In this document: in pieces, positions 1-6,583 of the stretch
How the letters are laid out: each line of letters starts with the position of its first letter
How positions within the stretch are numbered: position 1 is the first letter of the stretch
Origin: Acidobacteriota bacterium
Lineage (GTDB): Bacteria > Acidobacteriota > Blastocatellia > Pyrinomonadales > Pyrinomonadaceae
Direction: 5' to 3'
NCBI GenBank assembly: GCA_020201365.1
Contig: JAIVGV010000288.1
Span: forward strand, 1-15,444
DNA length: 15,444 bases
The notes under the pieces: generated by a model
What the model was told of the DNA's origin: nothing
What the model saw: only the letters and a program-made list of their open reading frames with translations
Databases searched by the model: none
Program-made: the position numbers and the translations under genes

Positions 1-575
1 AGAACCAGGTCCTCAACCGGGGCTCGCTCACGAGCTTCACGGGCGTCAACGACAAGCTCGAGGTGGCGTTCCCGGGCAGCAACAGCCGCATCGCCGCGCA
101 GCTCGTCCGCTCGTCGGAGGATCAAGACGTGGCGATGATCAAGATCAGCGTCCCCGAAACCACGCCGAAGGTCGAGCCTTACGACAACTACGATTCGATC
201 AAGCAGGGCGACACGGCTATCGTCATGGGCTACCCCGAGACCTCGCCGCCCATCTACGGCTTCTCCACACAGAGCGCCACGAGCCGGGCTAAGAAGGAGA
301 TTCCCGATCCGACGGTTAGCGTCGGCAACATCGGGCGTCTCATCCGCCCGAGGAAGGAGGTCGCCGGGAAGCGGGAGATAGAGAACGCCTACGGCGACGC
401 CTTCCAGTTGAGCGTCCCGGCGACGGGGGAGAGCAACAGCGGCGGACCCGTCTTCGACGATCGCGGGCGCGTGATCGGCATTTTCGTGGCGAAGGGCGCG
501 GACTCTTCGATCTCGTTCGCGATCCCGATCCGTTACGGTCAGGAGCTGATGTCAATCGGCTCGTCCGGGAAATAG
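1..575 (+). CDS. Trypsin-like (S1C/HtrA-like) serine protease, C-terminal part
   Basis: The reading frame is open from base 3, so the gene starts before the window and the GTG at 63 is not its real start. The visible part is the second half of a trypsin-like peptidase domain. The run DVAMIKI (Asp codon 126-128) fits the catalytic Asp region. GESNSGGPVFD carries the nucleophile Ser (codon 438-440) and the oxyanion-hole glycines, followed by the usual RGRVIGIF strand. The catalytic His would lie upstream and is not visible. No PDZ domain follows: the protein ends about 45 residues after the Ser, so it is a plain protease domain unless something precedes it. Family members usually act in the periplasm or outside the membrane in protein quality control or signalling. 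The next gene, a kinase, starts 14 nt after the stop, so the two may be co-transcribed. The fold is secure; the substrate is unknown. Confidence 0.85.
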   Translation, partial: NQVLNRGSLTSFTGVNDKLEVAFPGSNSRIAAQLVRSSEDQDVAMIKISVPETTPKVEPYDNYDSIKQGDTAIVMGYPETSPPIYGFSTQSATSRAKKEIPDPTVSVGNIGRLIRPRKEVAGKREIENAYGDAFQLSVPATGESNSGGPVFDDRGRVIGIFVAKGADSSISFAIPIRYGQELMSIGSSGK

Positions 576-589
576 CAGCCGCTCACGAG

Positions 590-1513
590 ATGAGACCACT
601 CATTAACCAGAACGTGGGCGGGTACCGCGTCGTCGAGTTCCTCGGCGCGGGCGGGATGGGCGAGGTGTATCGCGCGGTGCACTCGAAGATCGGGCGCGTG
701 GCGGCGGTCAAGGTGCTGACGCAGGCGAGCGCCGAGGACGGGCTGCTCGAACGCTTCTTCAACGAGGCGCGCATCCAGTCGGGGCTCCACCATCCGAACA
801 TCGCCACGCTCTACGACTTCGTCGAGCTCGAAGGGCAGCCGTGCATCATCATGGAGTACGTGGACGGGCAGACGCTGTGCGAGCGCACGCGCCCGCACGG
901 GCCGCTCCCGCTCGCGGAGGTGGTTTACATCTTCCAGTCGGTCGTCGAGGCGGTCGCCTACATCCACAACCACGGCGTCGTCCACCGCGACATCAAGTCG
1001 GTCAACATCAAGATCGACTCCGCGGGTCAGGTCAAGCTGCTCGACTTCGGCATCGCCAAAGCCGAGACGAGCACGCAACTGACGGCGACGGGCAGCGTCA
1101 TCGGCACGCTCGAATACATCGCGCCGGAGCAGTTGATGGGCGGCACGGCGGACGCGCGCTCTGACATCTGGGCGCTCGGCGTGCTGCTCTACGAGATGGT
1201 CACGGGTCGCGTCCCCTTCGAGGCGCTCACGCTCGGCGAGCTGTGCAAGAAGATCGAGCGCGTTGACTACGTGCCCGCCTCCGTGCTCAACCCATCGGTG
1301 CCGCGCGAGGTGACGGCGGTCATCTCGCGCTGCCTGCGCAAGAACCCGACGGATCGCTACCGCCTCGCGCAAGACCGCCCGCCCGCCAGCAGGTCGGGCA
1401 GGCGCAGGAGACTGGGCAGAGCGGAGAGCCGCCCGACGCCGCCCAGTCGAAATCCATCACCATTGACACGGTGGAAGGCACGGCGGACGTTTACCGCGAC
1501 GGGAAAAAGATAG
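590..1513 (+). CDS. Ser/Thr protein kinase (PknB-like), C-terminus frameshifted
   Basis: This is a bacterial Hanks-type kinase whose catalytic domain covers about residues 12-277. Visible motifs are the glycine loop GAGGMGEVY (19-27), VAAVKVL with Lys41, the helix-C Glu59, HRDIKSVN (132-139, catalytic Asp134), DFG (152-154), an APE-type IAPEQ and the late Arg in PTDRYR. All residues needed for activity are present; Ser replaces the usual Pro in HRDIKP. After about residue 262 the sequence turns into an Arg/Pro-rich run that looks like out-of-frame translation, and it stops inside a PEGA domain that is readable in another frame (1471-1656). Compared with the second kinase at 2618, the end of the last kinase helix, the linker and any membrane segment are missing. 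The ATG at 590 lies 14 nt after the protease stop with only a weak ribosome site. Either a real decay event or a sequencing/assembly error is possible. Confidence 0.85.
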   Translation: MRPLINQNVGGYRVVEFLGAGGMGEVYRAVHSKIGRVAAVKVLTQASAEDGLLERFFNEARIQSGLHHPNIATLYDFVELEGQPCIIMEYVDGQTLCERTRPHGPLPLAEVVYIFQSVVEAVAYIHNHGVVHRDIKSVNIKIDSAGQVKLLDFGIAKAETSTQLTATGSVIGTLEYIAPEQLMGGTADARSDIWALGVLLYEMVTGRVPFEALTLGELCKKIERVDYVPASVLNPSVPREVTAVISRCLRKNPTDRYRLAQDRPPASRSGRRRRLGRAESRPTPPSRNPSPLTRWKARRTFTATGKR

Positions 1514-1656
1514 GCGAGACGCCCTACACCATCGAAGCTTCAATCGGAGACACCGTCAACCTCGTCCTCAAGCGGGACGGGTTCGAGGATTACGCCGACA
1601 GCTTTCAAGTTACAGCGCAGACAGGAACTAAGACTTACCCGATGCTGAGGAAGTAA
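1471..1656 (+). CDS. PEGA-domain fragment, detached tail of the preceding kinase
   Basis: This 61-residue reading (first codon GTG) contains a recognisable PEGA module: the core VYRDGKKIGETP followed by strands ending FQVTAQTGTKTYP. PEGA domains are small extracytoplasmic beta modules common at the C-termini of bacterial kinases. The frame stays open upstream to about 1384 and gives a plausible Gln/Gly-rich linker, QQVGQAQETGQSGEPPD, so GTG 1471 is unlikely to be a true start. It is more likely the C-terminal part of the kinase at 590, now one frame away. It has no ribosome site of its own. It ends with TAA at 1654-1656, 98 nt before the phosphatase gene. Whether any of it is translated is uncertain. 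Confidence 0.55.
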   Translation: MEGTADVYRDGKKIGETPYTIEASIGDTVNLVLKRDGFEDYADSFQVTAQTGTKTYPMLRK

Positions 1657-1754
1657 GCAGGCGCGGACACCCGACCTTACTCGCAAGCGTCGGCTAAGAC
1701 GGAACGGCACTCGCTCGTCGTGAGCATGTTCATGAATGCCAGACTGGCGAAAAG

Positions 1755-2621
1755 ATGAAGAGAACGCGCACGACGCAAGCCGCAGCAGCCCCCGCCGCGT
1801 CGCCCTCGGAGTTGCGCGTGTCGTCTAGCGTGCTGACCGATCCGGGCTGCGTGCGCGAGACGAACGAGGACTCGGCGCGCGTCTTCAACCCGAACGACCC
1901 GGCGCTCGTCGCTGACAAAGGCGTGCTCGCCGTCGTCGCCGACGGCATGGGCGGGCACGCGGCGGGCGAGGTGGCGAGCCGCATCGCGGTCGAGACCGTC
2001 GGGCGCGTCTATTACGCCGAGCCGGGCGGGGCGCGCGAAGCACTCACCCGCGCCTTCGCCGCCGCCAACGCCGAAATCTTCGCCGCCGCGCGAGCCGACG
2101 AGGAGCTGCGCGGCATGGGCACGACCTGCACGGCGCTCGCGCTCGTCGGCGGCGCGGCGCACGCGGCGCACGTCGGCGACAGCCGCCTCTACCTGCTGCG
2201 CGGCGGCGAGATTTACCAGCTGACGGAAGATCACTCGGCGGTGATGGAGCTGGTCAAGCGCGGCGTCATCACGCCGGAGGAGGCGCGCCGCCACGAGGAC
2301 AAGAACGTCATCCTGCGCGCACTCGGCACGACGCCGTCGGTCGAGGTCGAGGCGTGGGACGAGCCGCTCGCCGCGCGCGACGGCGACACGTTCCTGCTCT
2401 GCTCCGACGGGCTCTGCGATCTCGTCGGCGACGAAGAGCTCAGGGACTTGACGCTCGCGTCCGCCGACACGCACGAGGCGTGCGAGAAGCTGGTCGCGCG
2501 CGCGCGCGAGCGCGGCGGGCACGACAACATCACGGTCGCCGTCATCGCCCTAGCGTCGGCGGCTGAGTTCGGCGCGGCGCGCGCGCCGAGGGAGACGCGC
2601 GAGCTGGAGGTGGGCGGATGA
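1755..2621 (+). CDS. PP2C-family protein Ser/Thr phosphatase (Stp/PrpC-like)
   Basis: This 288-residue metal-dependent phosphatase removes phosphate from Ser/Thr residues placed by partner kinases. The motifs run in canonical order: DPGCVRETNEDS with metal ligand Asp39, VVADGMGGHAAGE with Asp63-Gly64, MGTTCTAL, HVGDSRLYLLR, LTEDHS, LLCSDGL and the terminal GGHDNITVAVI with its Asp-Asn pair. No membrane segment is seen; the first 20 residues are an Ala/Pro-rich extension, so it is cytosolic. Its stop overlaps the ATG of the next kinase (ATGA at 2618-2621), a strong sign of translational coupling and of joint function. It is flanked by kinases on both sides, so their autophosphorylated activation loops are the obvious candidate substrates (inference). 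The start ATG has only a weak purine-rich site (GAAAAG). Confidence 0.93.
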   Translation: MKRTRTTQAAAAPAASPSELRVSSSVLTDPGCVRETNEDSARVFNPNDPALVADKGVLAVVADGMGGHAAGEVASRIAVETVGRVYYAEPGGAREALTRAFAAANAEIFAAARADEELRGMGTTCTALALVGGAAHAAHVGDSRLYLLRGGEIYQLTEDHSAVMELVKRGVITPEEARRHEDKNVILRALGTTPSVEVEAWDEPLAARDGDTFLLCSDGLCDLVGDEELRDLTLASADTHEACEKLVARARERGGHDNITVAVIALASAAEFGAARAPRETRELEVGG

Positions 2622-4633
2622 GCGGACAGGTGGTGGGCAACTACAAGCTCGTCGAGAAGATCGGCGAGGGCGGCATGGGCGCGGTCTTCCGCGGCGTTGA
2701 CTTGATGCTCGAGCGCGAGGTCGCCGTCAAGGTCTTGCGCCCCGAACTCGCCAGCCAGCCGCAGGTCGTCGAGCGCTTCCGCTCCGAGGCGATCACGCTC
2801 GCCAAGCTCAACCACCCGAACATCGCCACCCTCTACAGCTTCTTCCGCCAGAGCAACGACTACTTCATGGTGCTCGAATTCGTCCGCGGCGAGACGCTCG
2901 ACAAGCTGATGGGCGTCGGTCGCCCGATGCCCTGCGAGCAGGCGCTCGCCCTCTTCAGTCAGGCGCTCGAAGGGATCGAGCACGCGCACCGCTTCGGCAT
3001 CGTCCACCGCGACATCAAGCCCGGCAACATGATGCTCACCGAGACGGGCACGCTCAAGGTCTTGGACTTCGGCATCGCGCGCGTGCTCGGCACGGCGCGC
3101 ATGACCAGAGCCGGACACCTCATCGGCACGGTCGAGTACATGTCGCCTGAACAGGTGCGCGGGCAGGAGACGGACGCGCGCTCCGACATCTACTCGCTGG
3201 GGCTGCTCCTCTACGAGATGCTGACGGGTCGCGTCCCGTTCACGAGCGACAGCGAGTTCGATCTGATGAAGTCGCAGGTCGAGGACGTGCCGCCGCCGCC
3301 GCGCACGCACGTCGCGCACCTGCCCGAAGAGATCGAGCGCGCCATCCTGCGCGCGCTCTCGAAGAAGCCGGAGGAGAGATTCCAGACGGCGGGCGAGTTC
3401 CGCGCCGCGCTCGTCGGCGACGGCGTCGCCGCGACGACCGCTTTCAACTACGCGGCGGCGCGCGCCACCTCCCCGCTCTCGCAGGGCGCTGCGTCGCTCG
3501 CCACCCCTCCGCCCTCCGCCCCCGTCTCGACACCTCCGCCGCTCTCCGGCGAGAGCCTCAAAGAGACGCGCTTCGCGCCGCTCGGCTTCGTCGTCGCGCC
3601 GCCGCCGGCAGTACCCGTCTCCTCAGGAGTCGTCCACGCCGAGCCCGCGCCTTCGACGGAGGCAATCCCGCAAGCCGTGCTGACCGCCCCGGAGGCACAC
3701 CCTGCGGGCTCGGGCGCGACCGCCGCGCCGCCGCCGCGCGCCGTGCTCTTCGGGCTGAGCGGCAAGGTGCTGGCAATCGGCGGCGGCGCGCTGGCGCTGC
3801 TGCTCGTCGGCGGCGTCGCTCTCCTGCTGCTGCTCGCGCACGCGCTGCGCAAGCCTTCGGGCGACGCCGCGGGCGCGGGTACTGCCGAAACTGCGCGGGC
3901 TGCCGCGCCCGCCTCGCCGACACCGACGCCCGCGCCAGCCGATCCCACGCCGCCCCAAGGCATGGTTTACGTGCGCGGCGGCGAGTTCGAGATGGGCAGA
4001 GACGACGGCGACGATTACGGGAAGCCCGAGCACAGAGTCTCGGTCAGTCATTTCTTCATAGACAAGTACGAGGTGAAGAACGAGGACTACGCGAAGTTCG
4101 TCAAGGAGATGAGCCACGCGCCGCCGCAGACCTGGAAGAACGGCGCGTACCCCGAAGGCGCGGCGCGCCTGCCCGTCACGGGCGTCACGTGGGACGACGC
4201 CTCGGCTTACGCGGCTTGGGCTCACAAGCGTCTGCCGACCGAGGAGGAGTGGGAGTTCGCCGCGCGCGGCGAGAAGGGACTGCGCTACCCCTGGGGCGAC
4301 GAGTGGCAGGACGGCATGGCGAACGCCAACTCGGTCAGCAAAGGCGTGGTCGAGGTCGGCAAGTTTCAGGGCGCGTCGCCCTTCGGCGCTTACGACATGA
4401 TCGGCAACGCCTGGGAGTGGACGGCGACCGATATGGCGGCTTACCCCGGCGGCTCACTCCCGCAGAAGCTAAGCACGGGGAAAGTGATCCGCGGCGGCTG
4501 CTATAGCGTGCCGAGCACTAACGTCTCGACCACGCTCCGCAGGGGCTGGCTAAGCACGGGCGCGGCTACATACGCTGACACCGGATTCCGTTGCGCCCAA
4601 GACGTGACGAATGTCTCCGCAGTTTCGCGGTAG
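2618..4633 (+). CDS. Membrane Ser/Thr kinase with extracytoplasmic SUMF1/FGE-like domain
   Basis: This 671-residue fusion has four parts. Residues 9 to about 270 form a complete Hanks-type kinase: GEGGMGAVF (16-24), Lys38, HRDIKPGN (130-137), DFG (150-152) and a SPEQ activation-segment end. Residues about 275-380 are a Pro/Ala-rich linker. Residues about 384-409 are one strongly hydrophobic membrane span. A second Pro/Thr-rich spacer leads to a SUMF1 (formylglycine-generating-enzyme-like) domain at about 448-665, seen from GMVYVRGGEFEMG, LPTEEEWEFAARG, NAWEWTAT, RGGC and GFRCA. The predicted topology puts the kinase inside and SUMF1 outside. In catalytic FGEs two cysteines follow the RGGS motif; here the matching positions are Val, so this domain more likely binds than catalyses. 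A good Shine-Dalgarno (GGAGG, 2606-2610) lies inside the end of the phosphatase gene, and the two genes overlap by 4 nt. Confidence 0.93.
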   Translation: MSGQVVGNYKLVEKIGEGGMGAVFRGVDLMLEREVAVKVLRPELASQPQVVERFRSEAITLAKLNHPNIATLYSFFRQSNDYFMVLEFVRGETLDKLMGVGRPMPCEQALALFSQALEGIEHAHRFGIVHRDIKPGNMMLTETGTLKVLDFGIARVLGTARMTRAGHLIGTVEYMSPEQVRGQETDARSDIYSLGLLLYEMLTGRVPFTSDSEFDLMKSQVEDVPPPPRTHVAHLPEEIERAILRALSKKPEERFQTAGEFRAALVGDGVAATTAFNYAAARATSPLSQGAASLATPPPSAPVSTPPPLSGESLKETRFAPLGFVVAPPPAVPVSSGVVHAEPAPSTEAIPQAVLTAPEAHPAGSGATAAPPPRAVLFGLSGKVLAIGGGALALLLVGGVALLLLLAHALRKPSGDAAGAGTAETARAAAPASPTPTPAPADPTPPQGMVYVRGGEFEMGRDDGDDYGKPEHRVSVSHFFIDKYEVKNEDYAKFVKEMSHAPPQTWKNGAYPEGAARLPVTGVTWDDASAYAAWAHKRLPTEEEWEFAARGEKGLRYPWGDEWQDGMANANSVSKGVVEVGKFQGASPFGAYDMIGNAWEWTATDMAAYPGGSLPQKLSTGKVIRGGCYSVPSTNVSTTLRRGWLSTGAATYADTGFRCAQDVTNVSAVSR

Positions 4634-4660
4634 AGATCGCGCGGCGACGTAATTGCTCTC

Positions 4661-4669
4661 GGAGGGAGG
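4661..4669 (+). promoter_or_regulatory. Strong Shine-Dalgarno for the PEGA-TPR gene
   Basis: GGAGGGAGG with a 6-nt spacer before the ATG at 4676. It fixes the start of the PEGA-TPR protein and is clearly stronger than most sites in this window. The 42-nt gap after the kinase holds nothing else. Confidence 0.75.
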
Positions 4670-4675
4670 TAGGTT

Positions 4676-5830
4676 ATGAGAAGATTCTTAGTGTGCTCAG
4701 CCTTGCTCTTGGGCGTCGCGCTCTGCCCGGTCAGCAGCCGCGCGTTTCAGGGCGACCTAACCAGTTCTCCGAAGTCCAAGCCGAACCCTGACGCCGGGGC
4801 TTCTAAGTCTAGAACCGCTAGCAAACCGAAGACGACGACACCTCCGCCGCGCGCCGCCATCGCCGATCTCACGATCACGTGCGCGCCCGGCGTGACGGTC
4901 TTCGTTGATAACCAGCAGCGCGGCGCGACCGACGCCTCTGGGAAGTTGACGCTGAAGGGTCTCAAGGCGGGGCAGCACCGCGTCGTCTTGAAGAAGCAGA
5001 ATTATCTCGACGCCGAGCGCACCATCCTGCTCTTCGCCGGCGACAGCCGCACGGAGAACTTCGGGCTCGTGCCCGCGCCCGGACTCCTCAGCGTCTCGAC
5101 CAACGCCCCCGGCACGCGCATCCTCATCGCGGGCGTCGGCGGCTACACGGACCGCGTGGACAACATCAGCCTCCCGCCCGCCGATTACCAGATCAGCGCC
5201 TCGAAGCCCGGCTACCGGAGCGTCACGCGCACCGTCACGCTCGCGCCCGGTCAGTCGCTCTCGTTCCCGCTCTCGCTCGACGCGCTGACGCCAGACGAGC
5301 TGCTGGCGCAGGCGGGGGAGGCGTTCCGCCAAAACAGGGGCGAGCAGGCGGTTGAGCTGACCCGCCAACTCCTCTCGCTCCAGCCCGACAACCCAAAGGC
5401 TCACGCCCTGCTCGGCGCGTACTACTACGACAGGGACAACCTCAGCGAAGCCTCTTCTCACATCGTGAAGGCGCTCTCGCTCGGCGAGAGCGTCAGCGTC
5501 CCCGTCAAGCACCGCCACGGCAATCAGTGGAGCGGCAAGTCGCTCTGCAACGGAGTCCTGACGTTGCGCCGCGACGGGCTCGCGTTCCGCTCGAATGAAG
5601 TGCCGAGCGACGATTTCAGCATCCCTTACAGCAAGCTCTACGAGTACGGTCTCAAGGAGATGCTGAGCCTGACGATGAAGGTCGGGATCATGAAGGGGAA
5701 GAAAGAAGACAAGACGGATTACAAGTTCTACTCGGCTGACGCGGACGCGACGGGCGTGCTCATTACTTGCGCGCAATGCCAGTCGCACATGGCGGCGCTC
5801 GTCCAGATCATCAGGCAGTTTAAGCAATAG
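4676..5830 (+). CDS. Secreted protein with two PEGA domains, TPR and a C-terminal beta-rich domain
   Basis: The 384 residues begin with a Sec signal peptide: MRRF, then a hydrophobic core, with likely cleavage after SRA (residue 23). A Lys/Pro/Thr-rich stretch follows. Two PEGA modules come next, at about 62-133 (VFVDNQQRGATDASGKLTL) and about 134-200 (LSVSTNAPGTRILI and ASKPGYRSVTRTVTL). Residues about 205-270 form one or two TPR-like helical hairpins (FRQNRGEQAVELTRQLLSL, then KAHALLGAYYYDRD). The last about 110 residues (NGVLTLRRDGLAFRS through FYSADADATG) look like a small beta-rich PH/GRAM-like domain, but I do not recognise a family with confidence. PEGA modules usually act outside the cell membrane. 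Its place directly after two kinases that carry outer domains suggests a surface partner of that signalling system (inference). The ribosome site at 4661-4669 makes the ATG secure. Confidence 0.8.
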   Translation: MRRFLVCSALLLGVALCPVSSRAFQGDLTSSPKSKPNPDAGASKSRTASKPKTTTPPPRAAIADLTITCAPGVTVFVDNQQRGATDASGKLTLKGLKAGQHRVVLKKQNYLDAERTILLFAGDSRTENFGLVPAPGLLSVSTNAPGTRILIAGVGGYTDRVDNISLPPADYQISASKPGYRSVTRTVTLAPGQSLSFPLSLDALTPDELLAQAGEAFRQNRGEQAVELTRQLLSLQPDNPKAHALLGAYYYDRDNLSEASSHIVKALSLGESVSVPVKHRHGNQWSGKSLCNGVLTLRRDGLAFRSNEVPSDDFSIPYSKLYEYGLKEMLSLTMKVGIMKGKKEDKTDYKFYSADADATGVLITCAQCQSHMAALVQIIRQFKQ

Positions 5831-5878
5831 CAGCAGCCGACGCGCCAGCGTCTCCCCAAGCGATGCGTCGCCTGACTT

Positions 5879-5924
5879 GCCCGCCGCGCCGCAGGCATAT
5901 CCTAATGCTTCCGGCGCGGCGGGC
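5879..5924 (+). promoter_or_regulatory. Strong hairpin between the signalling block and the molybdenum hydroxylase operon
   Basis: A perfect 13-bp GC stem (5879-5891 with 5912-5924) continues after one C-C mismatch into six further pairs, one of them G-T, and closes on the 6-nt loop ATCCTA. No T-run follows, so it is not a textbook intrinsic terminator. It lies about 50 nt after the PEGA-TPR stop and about 95 nt before the ATG of the 2Fe-2S subunit. It could end transcription of the upstream operon, insulate the two units, or act in the leader of the downstream operon. The rest of the 5831-6019 gap shows no clear promoter. Confidence 0.6.
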
Positions 5925-6019
5925 GCGTCCCGGGCTGAAGCCAAAGGTCTTGCGGTTTGCCCTCCAATACCTCACCGACTAGAATGGAAGTTCGCCCATG
6001 TCGCCCGCTCAAGAATTTC

Positions 6020-6550
6020 ATGTCGCAGAATACCAAGCATAAAGCGCACATCACTTTCACATTGAACGGCGAGCCGACCGAAGTCGCCTTCGCGCCGCAC
6101 AAGACGCTGCTCGAAGTCCTGCGCGAAGACCTTTCCTTAACGGGCACGAAGCACGGCTGCGAGCTGGGCGAGTGCGGCACCTGCGCCGTGCTCGTTGACG
6201 GTCGCTCGGTGCTTTCGTGTCTCGTGCTCGGGCTCGACGCCGAAGGTCGCCGCGTCGAGACGGTCGAAGGGATGGCGGACGCGGCGGGGCTACACCCCTT
6301 GCAAGAGACCTTCGCCGACACGGGCGCGGCGCAGTGCGGCTACTGCACGCCCGGCTTCCTCCTCGTCGCCAAGGAACTGCTCGCGCACAACGCGACACCT
6401 TCGCGCGAAGAGATCAAAGAAGCCTTGAGCGGAAATCTCTGCCGCTGCACCGGCTACATCAAAATCTACGAGGCGGTCGAGCTCGCCGCGGCGCGGATGC
6501 GGGGCGAGGAGGCGGGGCTGCCGCGCGAGAGCGTGTACGGGATCGAATAG
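6020..6550 (+). CDS. Molybdenum hydroxylase small subunit, 2x[2Fe-2S]
   Basis: This is the electron-transfer subunit of a xanthine-oxidase-family enzyme, 176 residues long as usual for CoxS/HcrC-type subunits. The N-terminal plant-ferredoxin-like domain holds GCELGECGTC (Cys47, 52, 55) plus Cys67. The helical domain holds QCGYCTPGF (Cys106, 109) and LCRCTGY (Cys141, 143). All eight cluster ligands are present. It passes electrons between the molybdenum site and the FAD subunit in the cytoplasm. The frame is open further upstream, with TTG at 5957 and ATG at 5984. ATG 6020 is preferred because the ferredoxin strand HITFTLNG begins 9 residues later; none of the candidates has a convincing ribosome site. 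The large subunit follows after 33 nt, so they form one operon. Confidence 0.93.
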   Translation: MSQNTKHKAHITFTLNGEPTEVAFAPHKTLLEVLREDLSLTGTKHGCELGECGTCAVLVDGRSVLSCLVLGLDAEGRRVETVEGMADAAGLHPLQETFADTGAAQCGYCTPGFLLVAKELLAHNATPSREEIKEALSGNLCRCTGYIKIYEAVELAAARMRGEEAGLPRESVYGIE

Positions 6551-6583
6551 AGACGACGAGGCGTGAGACGCGAAGAGAGACGG

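Noticed and set aside
1501..1507. G_GGA_AAA heptamer in the kinase frame, a possible programmed -1 frameshift site leading into the PEGA frame
   Set aside because: A shift here would lose the first half of the PEGA core (VYRDG), which reads correctly only in the other frame from well upstream. The frame change must lie before about 1450.
2231..3319. Long minus-strand open frame of 362 codons opposite the phosphatase and kinase
   Set aside because: Arg/Asp/Ala-rich low-complexity product, antisense to two clear genes; a by-product of high GC at codon position 3. The same applies to 539-1372, 4757-5944, 8114-9121, 9749-10642 and 14397-15086.
4676..4744. Lipoprotein signal in the PEGA-TPR protein (Cys17)
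   Set aside because: Leu directly precedes the Cys (VALC), which does not fit a lipobox; a standard signal peptide cut after SRA is a better fit.
5879..6019. Molybdenum cofactor riboswitch ahead of the hydroxylase operon
   Set aside because: Only one hairpin is clear and I cannot match the multi-helix consensus by eye; kept as an unassigned hairpin.
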